Positions 18,131-28,004 of a stretch of DNA of 37,934 nucleotides are shown piece by piece. The number at the start of each line of letters is the position of its first letter. Within the stretch, counting starts at the first letter, position 1. The DNA is from Chitinispirillia bacterium (GTDB lineage: Bacteria; Fibrobacterota; Chitinivibrionia; Chitinivibrionales; Chitinispirillaceae): the NCBI GenBank assembly GCA_009786415.1, contig WQTH01000012.1, positions 1-37,934 of the forward strand, read 5' to 3'. A program made the position numbers and the translations under genes. The notes beneath the pieces are model-generated. The model did no database searches. It saw only the letters and a program-made list of their open reading frames with translations, and was not told the DNA's origin.

Positions 18131-20122
18131 ATGTCCCCGTACATTATATTGTTGATGATTTTGATGGCGGCGTTTGCCGCATCGTCAAATAATATTGCCG
18201 ATGACGCCGAGGTTATCATCATGGATGACGATGACGAAACGGTGCTTGTCGTCCGCCACCGCGCTGCCTCTCCCCTCTCCCCATCATCCCGCACAATAAG
18301 GGCCGAAGAGTTTCAGGGCAAATTTTCCGATCTGGCATCAGTACTGGAAACCGTCTCCGGCATCAACATACGTACAATGGGCGGGCACGGGCAGTACGCC
18401 GAGGGCGCGATACGCGGGGCATCGGCGCAGGGCATACGTGTGTACCTCGACGGCGTACTGCTCAACAGCGCGTCGGCCGGGGCGGTCGACCTGAGCAAGA
18501 TTCCGTTAGACAGAATCCGGGTAATCCGCGTTACAAAAAGCACATCGGGACTAAGGCAGATGGGCGCGGGGATGGGCGGGGTCATCGAGCTGTTTACGGA
18601 CGTTGACAGGAGGATAATAAGCGCGAACCTTGAGGCCGGCAGCTACGGCAGCATAAAGGGGGGGATGATCATCAAATCCGGCAGCGATAAAAACATCCGG
18701 CAGCAGTTTAACGCAGACGCATCGTCATCAAATAATAATTACCCATACATACACGACAACGGCACGACAATACCAACACTGCGCGACCCCGACCCAACAT
18801 GGGACGATACGCTTATGCGGAAAAAGAACAATCAGTACAGAGCAGCCGACGCCGCGTACGGTTTATCAATCGACATCAACGACAATCACAAAATAACCCA
18901 GCAGCTGCGCGCAGGAGCGTTCACACAGGGGCTGTTCGTCTATCACTACAAACACAATAAAAGCGGTTCGACGGGGGGGCGCAACGCCGCGTACAGTATT
19001 GATTATCAGGGCGTCATCACCGACAAATTGACATTAAGCGGCGAGGCTAACGCCGTTTACCGATACAGCAATATAAGCGACCCGGACGGGCGTTTTTATC
19101 TGAGCGTAGCGGGGAAGGAGCTGGAATCGTCAGGCGGGTCGGCGGACATTATAGCAGACGCGAAATATTCATTGACTGATAATTTTTATCTGGCAGGACT
19201 GATCGGAACACGCGCCGAACATTATACACAGCGCAATCTCGCGATAACAGACAGGCCGGAGATGATAAGGCATGAGTACAGGGCAGGCGCGGAGGCAGGA
19301 TTGACAACGGGGGTGGTCGAGGCCGCTCTGCGCGCTGCCTATAAATATGAGGCCGATACGTCAACAGCAGGATTGGGGTACTGGTCGCCGGAAGGAAGCC
19401 GCCGCACACTCTCCTGCCCCGCCGCGGAGGCCGTTGCCAGACTCAACATCAATCCGGTAACATTGCAGCTGTCCGCCTCAACATCAAAGCGCAGCCCAAC
19501 GTTCTTCGAAAAGTTCGGCTGGGGCGGCGGGTTTATCTCTACACCCGAACTTAAAGAGGAGACGAGGATGGAGGCTGACATCGGCGCGTCTATTGACATG
19601 GGTGAATACACGGCGGCGGTATCTCTCTTCGCGGGAGAGATCAACGACAAGATCAAAAGCATCCCACGCGGCGGCGGGTTCGTGAAGGTTATGAATTTCG
19701 CGGACACGAGGTTTTACGGGGCCGAGGTTGATATCAACACAAGATTATTACGGCTATTGACGGTTGAAATCAGCACATCATACCTTAAAAGCGTAATCAG
19801 CGGCGCTGCGGATCCGGGGTGGGTAAACAAGGCAGAGCCGTTCGTCCCGGAACTGTCCGGCTATATAAAAACAGAAGCCGATATCAAACACTTAAGCATA
19901 GGCCACGGGGTAAAGTATGAGAGCGATTGTTTCCTTGGCATTGACAACAGGGAAAAGCGCCCCGCCCAGACGGAGTTGAGCGCCTGGGCGTCTTACAGGA
20001 TCGCCGAATATCTTACAGTACGTTACCGTGCGGACAATTATCTCAACACGGCCAATTTTGATTTTCTGGATAATCCTAAGCCGAGAAGGACACACGCGGT
20101 GTCGGCGGCTTTATCATTTTAA
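18131..20122 (+). CDS. TonB-dependent outer-membrane receptor, BtuB-like
   Basis: TonB-box-like 'DETVLVV'; plug 'LASVLETVSGINIRTMGGHGQYAEGAIRGASAQGIRVYLDGVLLNSASAGAVDLSKIPLDRIRVIRV'; C-terminal aromatic 'SAALSF'; under a B12 riboswitch. ATG 18131 preferred over TTG 18029, which lies close behind the aptamer. Confidence 0.88.
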   Translation: MSPYIILLMILMAAFAASSNNIADDAEVIIMDDDDETVLVVRHRAASPLSPSSRTIRAEEFQGKFSDLASVLETVSGINIRTMGGHGQYAEGAIRGASAQGIRVYLDGVLLNSASAGAVDLSKIPLDRIRVIRVTKSTSGLRQMGAGMGGVIELFTDVDRRIISANLEAGSYGSIKGGMIIKSGSDKNIRQQFNADASSSNNNYPYIHDNGTTIPTLRDPDPTWDDTLMRKKNNQYRAADAAYGLSIDINDNHKITQQLRAGAFTQGLFVYHYKHNKSGSTGGRNAAYSIDYQGVITDKLTLSGEANAVYRYSNISDPDGRFYLSVAGKELESSGGSADIIADAKYSLTDNFYLAGLIGTRAEHYTQRNLAITDRPEMIRHEYRAGAEAGLTTGVVEAALRAAYKYEADTSTAGLGYWSPEGSRRTLSCPAAEAVARLNINPVTLQLSASTSKRSPTFFEKFGWGGGFISTPELKEETRMEADIGASIDMGEYTAAVSLFAGEINDKIKSIPRGGGFVKVMNFADTRFYGAEVDINTRLLRLLTVEISTSYLKSVISGAADPGWVNKAEPFVPELSGYIKTEADIKHLSIGHGVKYESDCFLGIDNREKRPAQTELSAWASYRIAEYLTVRYRADNYLNTANFDFLDNPKPRRTHAVSAALSF

Positions 20123-20138
20123 AACAAAGGGGTGTTTT

Positions 20139-21290
20139 ATGCGCAGGATCAGTATCAGTACCATAGCGGCTGGATTGGCGTTGATGTTTATGATGTCGTG
20201 TTCGAACAATTCGAACCCCACCAACAACAATAACACGGGGGGGGACACAATCCCAACGGCCAATACGGCAAAATTAGCCGTTATCACTACCGCCAGCGAC
20301 TACTCGTCTACAAACTTTGATATTATGTTATCCGACGGCTACACTGTCAGTTCGAACCTCATCGATCAGCTCCATAGTGACCTCTCGGTGCGGGCGTTCG
20401 GCTCCGATGTCTACATCATCGAGCGTCTCGGCAGGGACAACATCATAAAGTACGACACGAAATCGATGGGAGTCTTGTACCAGCAGAACCTCGGAGCCGG
20501 CCTGAACCTGCACGATATCGCGGTAGTCTCGGAGACGAAGGCGTACGTCAGCGCGTACGAGGATAACGGGCTGATAATCTTCAACCCATCGGCGGGGACG
20601 AAAACGTCCGCCATTGATATGTCGCGTTTCGCAGCGTACGCGGGGACGGACAGCGCCGAGGCGGTCCCGTTCGTCAGCTCGCTCGCGCTCTACGGCAACT
20701 ACCTCTACGCGGCGTGCCAGCGCCTGAAGGTAGCCGATGGGCCATGGGGTCCCGCGCCGGAACCGGGAGACACAAGCATCATAGCCGTAATAGACACCCG
20801 CAGCGACGAAATCGTGGCCGAGATCAAATTAAACAGGAAGAACCCGGCGTCTATGAGCATCTTCGGGGATAAAATGCTCGTCTCGTCGACCGGGAGCTGG
20901 TTCGACATAACGAGCGGGGGCGTGGAGATGATAGACCTCTCCTCAAACACGAACCTCGGCATAATAGCGGAGGGCGAGGCGTTTGGCGGGAACGTGTCGA
21001 GCGCGGTCTTCGTGTCGGCGGAGCGGGCGTACATCAGCGTAATGCAGGATGACTGGACGACGGGGATCGTACCGTTCAACCCGGCTACGGGAGCCATCGG
21101 CGCGAAGATTGAGGGCATAGGCGACGGGTTCGGTGGGTTGGCGTACGACGGGGAGAAGCTGTACGTCGGTGACCGCGGGTATGCGGAGGCGGGCGTGGCG
21201 GTGATAGACCCGAACACAAACACGGTCGAGCGCACGGTAGCCACGGGGATGCCGCCGTCGGGGTTGGCGGTGGTATCCGGTAAACATTAA
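20139..21290 (+). CDS. Beta-propeller (YncE/DUF5074-like) lipoprotein, candidate BtuG-like cobalamin-binding partner
   Basis: Lipobox 'LMFMMSC' + Asn-rich linker; repeated blade motifs 'DIAVVSETKAYVSAYEDNGLIIFNPSAG', 'GLAYDGEKLYVGDRGYAEAGVAVIDPNTNTVERTVATGMPPSGLAVV'. Confidence 0.72.
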   Translation: MRRISISTIAAGLALMFMMSCSNNSNPTNNNNTGGDTIPTANTAKLAVITTASDYSSTNFDIMLSDGYTVSSNLIDQLHSDLSVRAFGSDVYIIERLGRDNIIKYDTKSMGVLYQQNLGAGLNLHDIAVVSETKAYVSAYEDNGLIIFNPSAGTKTSAIDMSRFAAYAGTDSAEAVPFVSSLALYGNYLYAACQRLKVADGPWGPAPEPGDTSIIAVIDTRSDEIVAEIKLNRKNPASMSIFGDKMLVSSTGSWFDITSGGVEMIDLSSNTNLGIIAEGEAFGGNVSSAVFVSAERAYISVMQDDWTTGIVPFNPATGAIGAKIEGIGDGFGGLAYDGEKLYVGDRGYAEAGVAVIDPNTNTVERTVATGMPPSGLAVVSGKH

Positions 21291-21305
21291 TTTGTTGCAA
21301 TCGGC

Positions 21306-21380
21306 GGCCAGTACACCGGGTGCCGTCCGACGACTGCACGACCAGCGTGATGTCGCCGGACGGCACCCGGCGCACTGGCC
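21306..21380. repeat. Long imperfect palindrome/hairpin (~29-bp arms, three A/C mismatches)
   Basis: GGCCAGTACACCGGGTGCCGTCCGACGAC...GTCGCCGGACGGCACCCGGCGCACTGGCC with inner CACG-accag-CGTG. Confidence 0.85.
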
Positions 21381-21484
21381 TATAGCGTGTACATTAAATT
21401 ATTATTTGGCGGGGCGGATACCTATTCGCAGATGCGGCATAATGTATATTATATGGAATCATCATATATATAAGGATATACACC

Positions 21485-22768
21485 ATGCCCACAAAACAAG
21501 AAGCTTTAGATTACCACGAAAGCGGCCGCCCCGGCAAGATCGAAGTGATATCGACCAAGCCCTGCCGGACGCAACTTGACCTGTCGCTGGCCTATACCCC
21601 CGGCGTGGCTGAGCCATGCCGGGTTATAGAGAAGGACCCCGCCGCGGCGTACAGGTACACCGCGCGCGGCAACCTTGTCGCGGTCATCACCGACGGCACC
21701 GCGGTACTCGGCCTCGGCAACATCGGGCCGCTGGCCGGCAAGCCGGTCATGGAGGGCAAGGGGATACTCTTCAAGCGCTTCGCCGACATCGACGTGTTCG
21801 ACATAGAGCTGGCGGCAAAGAACCCCGACGAATTCATAAACGCAGTGGCGATGATGGAGCCAACGTTTGGGGGGATAAACCTTGAAGACATAAAGGCGCC
21901 GGAGTGCTTTTATATTGAGGAAGAGCTCAAGCGGCGGATGGGCATCCCCGTGTTCCACGACGACCAGCACGGCACGGCGATAATATCCGGCGCGGCGCTC
22001 TTAAACGCGGCGCGGCTGCAGGACAAATCGCTCGCCGAGATGAAAGTCGTATTCTCCGGCGCGGGCGCGGCGGCGATATCGTGCGCGTACCTATACGTGA
22101 GGCTCGGCGTCAAAATGGAGAACATAATGCTCGTAGACTCAAAGGGCGTGGTATACAAGGGGCGGACGGACGGGATGAACAAGTACAAGGAGCCGTTCGC
22201 CGTCAATACCCCAAAACGGACGCTGGCCGAGGCGATGGAGGGGGCCGACCTGTTCGCCGGGCTGAGCGCGGCGGGGCTGGTATCAAAAGAGATGGTCGCG
22301 AGCATGGCCGTCCACCCCGCGGTTTTCGCTATGGCGAACCCAGACCCCGAAATCGCGTACGATGCCGCCAAGTCCGTGCGGGATGATCTAATCATGGCGA
22401 CAGGGCGCAGCGATTACCCGAACCAGGTCAACAACGTTCTCGGATTCCCGTTCATATTCAGGGGCGCGCTCGATGTCCGCGCGTCAACCATCAACGAAGA
22501 GATGAAGGTAGCGGCGACCAGGGCGCTGTCGGAGATCGCCACGTGGGACGATATCCCGCAATCCGTCCTTGACGCCTACGGGTTGAAGGAGCTGAAATTC
22601 GGGCCGGAGTACATAATCCCCAAGCCGCTCGACCCGCGCGTTCTGGTTGAAGAGAGCATAGCTGTCGCCAAGGCGGCGATTGATACGGGGGTCGCGGGGG
22701 ATACGTCTATTGACCTTGTTAAATACAGGGGGCATTTGGAGAAGCTGGCTGAGAATATCAGCAAATAA
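21485..22768 (+). CDS. maeB: Malic enzyme (NAD(P)-dependent malate dehydrogenase, decarboxylating)
   Basis: '[14 protein letters not shown]', '[25 protein letters not shown]', '[19 protein letters not shown]', 'MANPDPEI'. Confidence 0.93.
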   Translation: MPTKQEALDYHESGRPGKIEVISTKPCRTQLDLSLAYTPGVAEPCRVIEKDPAAAYRYTARGNLVAVITDGTAVLGLGNIGPLAGKPVMEGKGILFKRFADIDVFDIELAAKNPDEFINAVAMMEPTFGGINLEDIKAPECFYIEEELKRRMGIPVFHDDQHGTAIISGAALLNAARLQDKSLAEMKVVFSGAGAAAISCAYLYVRLGVKMENIMLVDSKGVVYKGRTDGMNKYKEPFAVNTPKRTLAEAMEGADLFAGLSAAGLVSKEMVASMAVHPAVFAMANPDPEIAYDAAKSVRDDLIMATGRSDYPNQVNNVLGFPFIFRGALDVRASTINEEMKVAATRALSEIATWDDIPQSVLDAYGLKELKFGPEYIIPKPLDPRVLVEESIAVAKAAIDTGVAGDTSIDLVKYRGHLEKLAENISK

Positions 22769-22807
22769 AGGCGCATACCTTCAGGATGCGAAATTAATAC
22801 ATAATAT

Positions 22808-23653
22808 ATGAGAACCATTAATTTTTCAACTATCGTCAATACCGTAAAACAGATGTGCGTTGACGCCGCGTATGTGCTGCCGGATGATGTTCTGGCGCGC
22901 ATCAGACAAGCGCGGGACGATGAGCCGTTTCCGCGGGCGAGGGATATTATCGGACAGATAATCGAAAACGCCAATATCGCCGCCACAGAAAAAATACCCA
23001 TATGTCAGGATACCGGATTCGCGGTGTTCTTTGTTAAGATGGGGTGCGATGTACGGATTGACGGCGGGAATCTGATTGACGCGGTCAACGAGGGGACGCG
23101 GCAGGGGTACGCGGAGGGGTATCTGCGCGGGTCTATTGTTGATGATCCGGTGTTTGACCGCAAAAATACATCCGATAACACCCCGGCGCTGGTACATATG
23201 GATTTGGTTGACGGGGACCGGTTAGAAATCACCATCCTCCCCAAAGGCGGCGGATGCGAGAATATGAGCGGGCTGGCTATGCTCAAGCCCGCCGACGGGC
23301 TGGCGGGAATAATTAAATTTGTGCGTGATACAGCCGTCAATGCAGGCGGCAATCCTTGTCCCCCAACTGTAATAGGCGTGGGGATAGGCGGGACGGCGGA
23401 CGCGGCATCCGTCCTTGCGAAAAAAGCGCTTCTGCGGCCTGTTGGTATCAATCATGTTGATGACCGGTACGCAAAGTTGGAGAGTAACCTGTTGGACGAA
23501 ATCAACGCGAGCGGAGTCGGCCCGCAGGGTTTGGGCGGGAAGCATACCGCGCTGTGGGTATCGGTAGAATATATGCCATGCCACATAGCGTCCATGCCGG
23601 TGGCAGTGAGCATTAATTGTCACGCGGCAAGAAGGGTAACGGCGGCATTATGA
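22808..23653 (+). CDS. Class I fumarate hydratase (or tartrate dehydratase), alpha subunit
   Basis: 'ICQDTGFAVFFVKMG', 'GGGCENMSGLAMLKPADG', 'GVGIGGTADAASVLAKKALLR'. Confidence 0.9.
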   Translation: MRTINFSTIVNTVKQMCVDAAYVLPDDVLARIRQARDDEPFPRARDIIGQIIENANIAATEKIPICQDTGFAVFFVKMGCDVRIDGGNLIDAVNEGTRQGYAEGYLRGSIVDDPVFDRKNTSDNTPALVHMDLVDGDRLEITILPKGGGCENMSGLAMLKPADGLAGIIKFVRDTAVNAGGNPCPPTVIGVGIGGTADAASVLAKKALLRPVGINHVDDRYAKLESNLLDEINASGVGPQGLGGKHTALWVSVEYMPCHIASMPVAVSINCHAARRVTAAL

Positions 23654-24228
23654 GCGGCAGCATCAACACCATCAACATATCAACACCGATTAATAAGGAT
23701 ATATTGAAATCTTTAAGGGCCGGCGATAATGTTTTGCTGACCGGGACGATCTACACCGCGCGTGACGCGGCGCACAAGCGGTTTATGGGGTGTATTGACA
23801 GAGGTGAATCATTGCCCTTATCTTTAGACAGCCAAATAATCTACTACTGCGGCCCAACGCCGCCCACCCCAAAGCGCTGCATCGGCAGCGCAGGCCCTAC
23901 AACAAGTTCGCGCATGGACCGCTGCGCGCCATACATCCTCCGCAAAACCGGATTAGCCGCGATGATAGGCAAGGGCGGGCGCGGTGTTGACGTCATAAAC
24001 TCGATCAAGGAGTGCGGCGCGGTATATTTCGCGGCTACGGGGGGCGCGGGGGCGCTTATATCATCCTGCATAAAATCATCGCATATTATTTGTTACGAAG
24101 ACCTTGGCCCCGAAGCGGTCTATAAATTCGAGGTGGAAGCGCTGCCGCTGACCGTCGCGGTGGATTCGCTCGGCAATGATCTGTACGTATTGGGCCCGCA
24201 GGAATACCTATCCCAAAAATCCCGTTAA
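23650..24228 (+). CDS. Class I fumarate hydratase (or tartrate dehydratase), beta subunit
   Basis: '[23 protein letters not shown]', 'IYYCGPTPP', 'GPTTSSRMD', 'MIGKGG', '[21 protein letters not shown]'. ATG 23650 overlaps alpha-subunit stop. Confidence 0.9.
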   Translation: MSGSINTINISTPINKDILKSLRAGDNVLLTGTIYTARDAAHKRFMGCIDRGESLPLSLDSQIIYYCGPTPPTPKRCIGSAGPTTSSRMDRCAPYILRKTGLAAMIGKGGRGVDVINSIKECGAVYFAATGGAGALISSCIKSSHIICYEDLGPEAVYKFEVEALPLTVAVDSLGNDLYVLGPQEYLSQKSR

Positions 24229-24993
24229 AGGCGACGACGCGTTAGCAATTTTCGATGATCCCGCCATCCCCGCCAGATAAGCTAACCGCCCGGCCCTGAC
24301 CGCGTGCTTGAACGCTTTTGCCATGCCGACAGGATCATCGCTCGCGGCAATCGCAGTATTTAATAATACAGCCGCGGCGCCCATCTCCATCGCTTCCGCG
24401 GCGTGGGACGGTTTGCCTATCCCGGCGTCAACTATCACCGGAACATCTTTTAATTCAGCAATCATTATATCTATAAGCTCCGCCGTCCTCAATCCTCTGT
24501 TGGTACCTATAGGCGCACCAAGCGGCATCACCGCGGCAGCCCCCGCGTCAACCAACCTTCGCGCGGCGTACAGGTCGGGGCACATGTACGGCAGTACGAT
24601 AAAGCCCTCTTTCGCGAGGACCTCAGTCGCCCTGACCGTCTCCTGATTATCCGGCAACAAATATGTACTGTCGCTGATGACCTCGATCTTCACCCAGTCC
24701 CCGCACCCCACGGCCCGCGCCAACCGCGCTATCCTCACCGCTTCATCCGCATTCCTCGCGCCGGATGTATTCGGCAATAATATCTTGCCTTGGGGGATGT
24801 GCGAGAGGATGCTGTCGTTCGGTTTGTCCATATCAACGCGCCGCAGCGCAACGGTGATGATGTCGCACTCCGCAGCTTCGAGGACGCTTGGGATTATCCG
24901 GTCGTCGCGGTATTTGCCGGAGCCGGTGATCAGGCGGGAGCGGATTGTTACACCGCCGATTATCAGGTCGTCATTATTTGTATTGGTATCCAC
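24208..24993 (-). CDS. thiG: Thiazole synthase
   Basis: '[11 protein letters not shown]', '[15 protein letters not shown]', '[14 protein letters not shown]', '[33 protein letters not shown]'. Confidence 0.92.
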   Translation of the reverse strand: MDTNTNNDDLIIGGVTIRSRLITGSGKYRDDRIIPSVLEAAECDIITVALRRVDMDKPNDSILSHIPQGKILLPNTSGARNADEAVRIARLARAVGCGDWVKIEVISDSTYLLPDNQETVRATEVLAKEGFIVLPYMCPDLYAARRLVDAGAAAVMPLGAPIGTNRGLRTAELIDIMIAELKDVPVIVDAGIGKPSHAAEAMEMGAAAVLLNTAIAASDDPVGMAKAFKHAVRAGRLAYLAGMAGSSKIANASSPLTGFLG

Positions 24994-25005
24994 CGCGCAT
25001 TGCCC

Positions 25006-25893
25006 TTATTCTTTGTTGTAAACATATTCGCCGGTGGGTACGGATTTTGTTATCCACGTGTTCCCGCCTATCACCGCGCCCTTGCCGATCACCGTATTGC
25101 CGCCGAGTATCGTCGCGTTGGCGTAGATGATTACGTCGTCCTCGATATCGGGGTGGCGCTTCTGGCCCACCCTCGGCTTTCCCTCCTTGTCAAACGGCGA
25201 TGTCGCGCCGAGCGTTACGCCCTGATATATCTTTACGTTCGCGCCTATCCTGCACGTCTCCCCTATCACCACGCCGGTGCCGTGGTCAATGAAAAATCTC
25301 GGCCCGATCTGCGCCCCGGGGTGGATGTCTATGCCCGTGCGCGAGTGCGCGCGCTCCGAGAGTATCCTCGGTATTATCGGCACGCCGAGCGCGTACAGGC
25401 AGTGGGCTATGCGGTGCGTGGCAATCGCCTCTACGCACGGGTAGCTGAGTATGATCTCGTCCAAAAACTGCGCGGCGGGGTCTCCCTCCTTGGCGGCCTT
25501 TATGTCGTCAAGCAATGTCGCACGAATTTCCGGCAACGATTCGATAAGGCTGACAAGCGCCTCGTGCGCCTTCTCCTCGCAGCTGCAGTCGTCGCACCTG
25601 TCTTTGCGGCAGCGGTAGCTGAGGACTTCGCGTATGTGCTTGCCGAGGCGGAAACTTATGTGGCGCAGCATATCGGCCATAAAGAAGTTCGTGTCGGATT
25701 TTTTGACCTTCTCCCTGCTGTAGTAGCCGGGGAAGAGCACGGCGAGGATGTCGTCGAGGATGTCGTATATCTCGTTGCGCCCGGCGAAGTCGAGGCCGTC
25801 GTCGGTTACGGCTTCGGGGCCGGCAACGAGATCGGCCTCAAGGCGGTCGACGATCTGCGGCAGGCGCTCATTCATCCATTTATTCAGGTCCAT
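25006..25893 (-). CDS. cysE: Serine O-acetyltransferase
   Basis: 'IDIHPGAQIGPRFFIDHGTGVVIGETCRIGANVKIYQGVTLGA', 'RHPDIEDDVIIYANATILGGNTVIGKGAVIGGNTWI'. Confidence 0.93.
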   Translation of the reverse strand: MDLNKWMNERLPQIVDRLEADLVAGPEAVTDDGLDFAGRNEIYDILDDILAVLFPGYYSREKVKKSDTNFFMADMLRHISFRLGKHIREVLSYRCRKDRCDDCSCEEKAHEALVSLIESLPEIRATLLDDIKAAKEGDPAAQFLDEIILSYPCVEAIATHRIAHCLYALGVPIIPRILSERAHSRTGIDIHPGAQIGPRFFIDHGTGVVIGETCRIGANVKIYQGVTLGATSPFDKEGKPRVGQKRHPDIEDDVIIYANATILGGNTVIGKGAVIGGNTWITKSVPTGEYVYNKE

Positions 25894-25908
25894 ATCAAGG
25901 CCATCCTG

Positions 25909-26802
25909 TTAATACGACGTAGATTCGTGCAGATATTTTATCCACTGCGTGAAGAACTCCGTCCGGTGCGAGCGCCACAGGTTTACCGGGTTGTCCAGGT
26001 CTACGTTTTTGGGCGGGTCTACGTCGGTCCTGCCTTTGGCGGCGTCGCGGCGGTACTCTTCCACTAAGCGGCCCGGATCGTATTCGGGGTGGCCGAGGTG
26101 TATCAGGAAGCGGCTGTCGGCGCTTTCGAAGATGATGTACCCAGCGCCGTCCGCGTGCGCCAGCAACTGCACGCTCCCGTCTTCCTGCGCCTGTTCGAGC
26201 GCGGCGTCGTTTATGCCGGAGTGGCGGCTCTGGGCGCACCAGAACCAGTCGTCCATCTCGCCGGTTATCGTGTGGCCGCGCTTGAGGTTGACGGTTTTGT
26301 AAACGCCGAATATCTTTTTATCGTAGAGGGTTTTGTCTATGCCAAGGTACTTCGCCAGCGCGAGCCCGCCCCAGCAGATGCCCAAGGTCGAGGTCACGTT
26401 CTTTCTGGCGTATTTGAGGATGCGCTTTATCTCCTCCCAGTAGACCACGTCTTCGAACGGTATCTCCTCCACCGGCGCGCCGGTAAGGATAAGCCCATCA
26501 AGGCGCGAGCGGGCCACGGCCTCCTCGAACGTGACGTAGAGCTTGTCCAGGTGGGACCGGTCGCTGGAGTTGTAGTTGTGCGTTTTGAGCTTGATCCACA
26601 CCGGCTCGATCTGCAGCACCGACCGCCCAAGCGGCTGGAGCAGGCTGAACTCGTACGTTTCGGCGCGGGGCATAATGTTAAGGATACCTACGCGCAGAGC
26701 GCGGATGTCCTCCCTGAGCGCGTCCTCGTTCGAAACGCACTGGACCTGACGGCTTTCGAGCGCCGCCTTTGCGTGGTAATCCCTGGGTACGACAATTGTC
26801 AT
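25909..26802 (-). CDS. metA: Homoserine O-succinyl/acetyltransferase
   Basis: 'LRVGILNIMPRAETYEFSLLQPLG', 'LILTGAPVEEIPFEDVVYWEE', 'TLGICWGGLAL', 'HLGHPEYD'. Confidence 0.94.
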   Translation of the reverse strand: MTIVVPRDYHAKAALESRQVQCVSNEDALREDIRALRVGILNIMPRAETYEFSLLQPLGRSVLQIEPVWIKLKTHNYNSSDRSHLDKLYVTFEEAVARSRLDGLILTGAPVEEIPFEDVVYWEEIKRILKYARKNVTSTLGICWGGLALAKYLGIDKTLYDKKIFGVYKTVNLKRGHTITGEMDDWFWCAQSRHSGINDAALEQAQEDGSVQLLAHADGAGYIIFESADSRFLIHLGHPEYDPGRLVEEYRRDAAKGRTDVDPPKNVDLDNPVNLWRSHRTEFFTQWIKYLHESTSY

Positions 26803-26920
26803 TTTTGCCTATATCCCCTTTTAGAATCGACCGATACGATACGGTACGGATTAAGTTAGATAAATATAATATATGGCGGGGAAAAGAATTCAAAAAAAGG
26901 GGGGATAAAAAAAAGGCGGG

Positions 26921-26953
26921 GTGGTAAAAAAATGGGCGCGATAAATCGCGCCC
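26921..26953 (-). terminator. Intrinsic terminator downstream of the 26983..27849 lipoprotein gene
   Basis: On the minus strand: GGGCGCGAT-TT-ATCGCGCCC followed by ATTTTTTTACC. Confidence 0.75.
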
Positions 26954-26982
26954 CTACGGTATCGGTATGATTCCGATAAAAA

Positions 26983-27849
26983 CTACTTCTTCGCCAGCTT
27001 CTGATAGAGGGACTTTTTGGCCTTGCTCTGGAACTCGAAATCCCCGTCATCATCAATATCAATCTGTGTAAACTCCACGCCGTCGAGGGTCAGCACATCG
27101 CCGGAAATATGGTAATCAAGCTGCCGAACATCATCGCTGTCTTCAAAATTTTCAAGGTAGAGCTTGCCGTTCTTCGTATACCACGAGAACTCTTCCCCTT
27201 CCAACTCGGAGTGCATATCATTATGCGAAGCAAAGTTAATAAACACGCCCGGAAGTAATTCTATTGATATGAACGACCACATAACGCCGTCTTCGCTCAT
27301 CCAGGCGGTGTTGACAAGCCCGGCATCATACTCTACATCGGGGCCCGCCGTTATGTCCTTCTGCGTAAACGGGACAGACTCCCCTGCCATGACCACTGTC
27401 AGGTTGGCGCCGGATACGGTATACGTCGCGATCTGATTTGGGATATTATTCACAATACCCATCTCAGAGGATATATCGTAAGCGATCAGCGTGTCGTTCC
27501 TCGTGTACCATCTGGCGGTGAAGATCGGCACCCACATCATACCCGATACGTTGGCGCTCAGGGTTAAAGTGCTGTCAGACTTGAACGCGAAGCCTACCTC
27601 CCCCTCATACATTTCAAAAATTTCATCGAAACCGCCCATATATCCGTAGTCGCTCCCCACAAAGCCGGCCCAAACGAGATTCTGGCCAAGGATCAGCCTC
27701 GGATCCAACTCCCTCTTTTCGGGTGGTTCTTGCGGAGTAACCGATTTGTTGTCGGAGCCGCAGCCTGCCATAAGCGCCCCGGCCAGAACAGTTACCGCCA
27801 GCGCGCCGAGAAAGGTGCGCTTTACCCCGCTTTTAATTGATTTTGTCAT
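26983..27849 (-). CDS. Hypothetical lipoprotein
   Basis: Signal peptide with lipobox 'LMAGCGSDNK'; acidic beta-rich remainder; no family recognised. Confidence 0.7.
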   Translation of the reverse strand: MTKSIKSGVKRTFLGALAVTVLAGALMAGCGSDNKSVTPQEPPEKRELDPRLILGQNLVWAGFVGSDYGYMGGFDEIFEMYEGEVGFAFKSDSTLTLSANVSGMMWVPIFTARWYTRNDTLIAYDISSEMGIVNNIPNQIATYTVSGANLTVVMAGESVPFTQKDITAGPDVEYDAGLVNTAWMSEDGVMWSFISIELLPGVFINFASHNDMHSELEGEEFSWYTKNGKLYLENFEDSDDVRQLDYHISGDVLTLDGVEFTQIDIDDDGDFEFQSKAKKSLYQKLAKK

Positions 27850-27913
27850 ACAAACTCCCCTTATAGATAAAGGTTAATATTGGTTGACTGCTATGAATTT
27901 CTCTATAAAGCAA

Positions 27914-27936
27914 AGGCACGGTATATTCCGTGCCCT
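27914..27936 (-). terminator. Hairpin downstream of rpmA
   Basis: GGCACGG-tatatt-CCGTGCC; minus-strand 3' side reads TTTGCTTT. Confidence 0.45.
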
Positions 27937-28004
27937 TGATGTTATTATCATATTAGACCTACAAACCGACCCTGATGTTACAGTTTTTTTCTCCCGTGCG
28001 TTTC

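Noticed and set aside
18001-18192. 63-aa ORF and the TTG start at 18029 for the receptor
   Set aside because: Both lie in or right behind the riboswitch aptamer/expression platform; ATG 18131 gives a proper signal peptide.
21306-21380. Integron attC-type site
   Set aside because: Palindromic, but no RYYYAAC/GTTRRRY core sites and no integrase or cassette array nearby.
24790-26067. 425-aa plus-strand ORF
   Set aside because: Antisense to thiG, cysE and metA, which are unmistakable.
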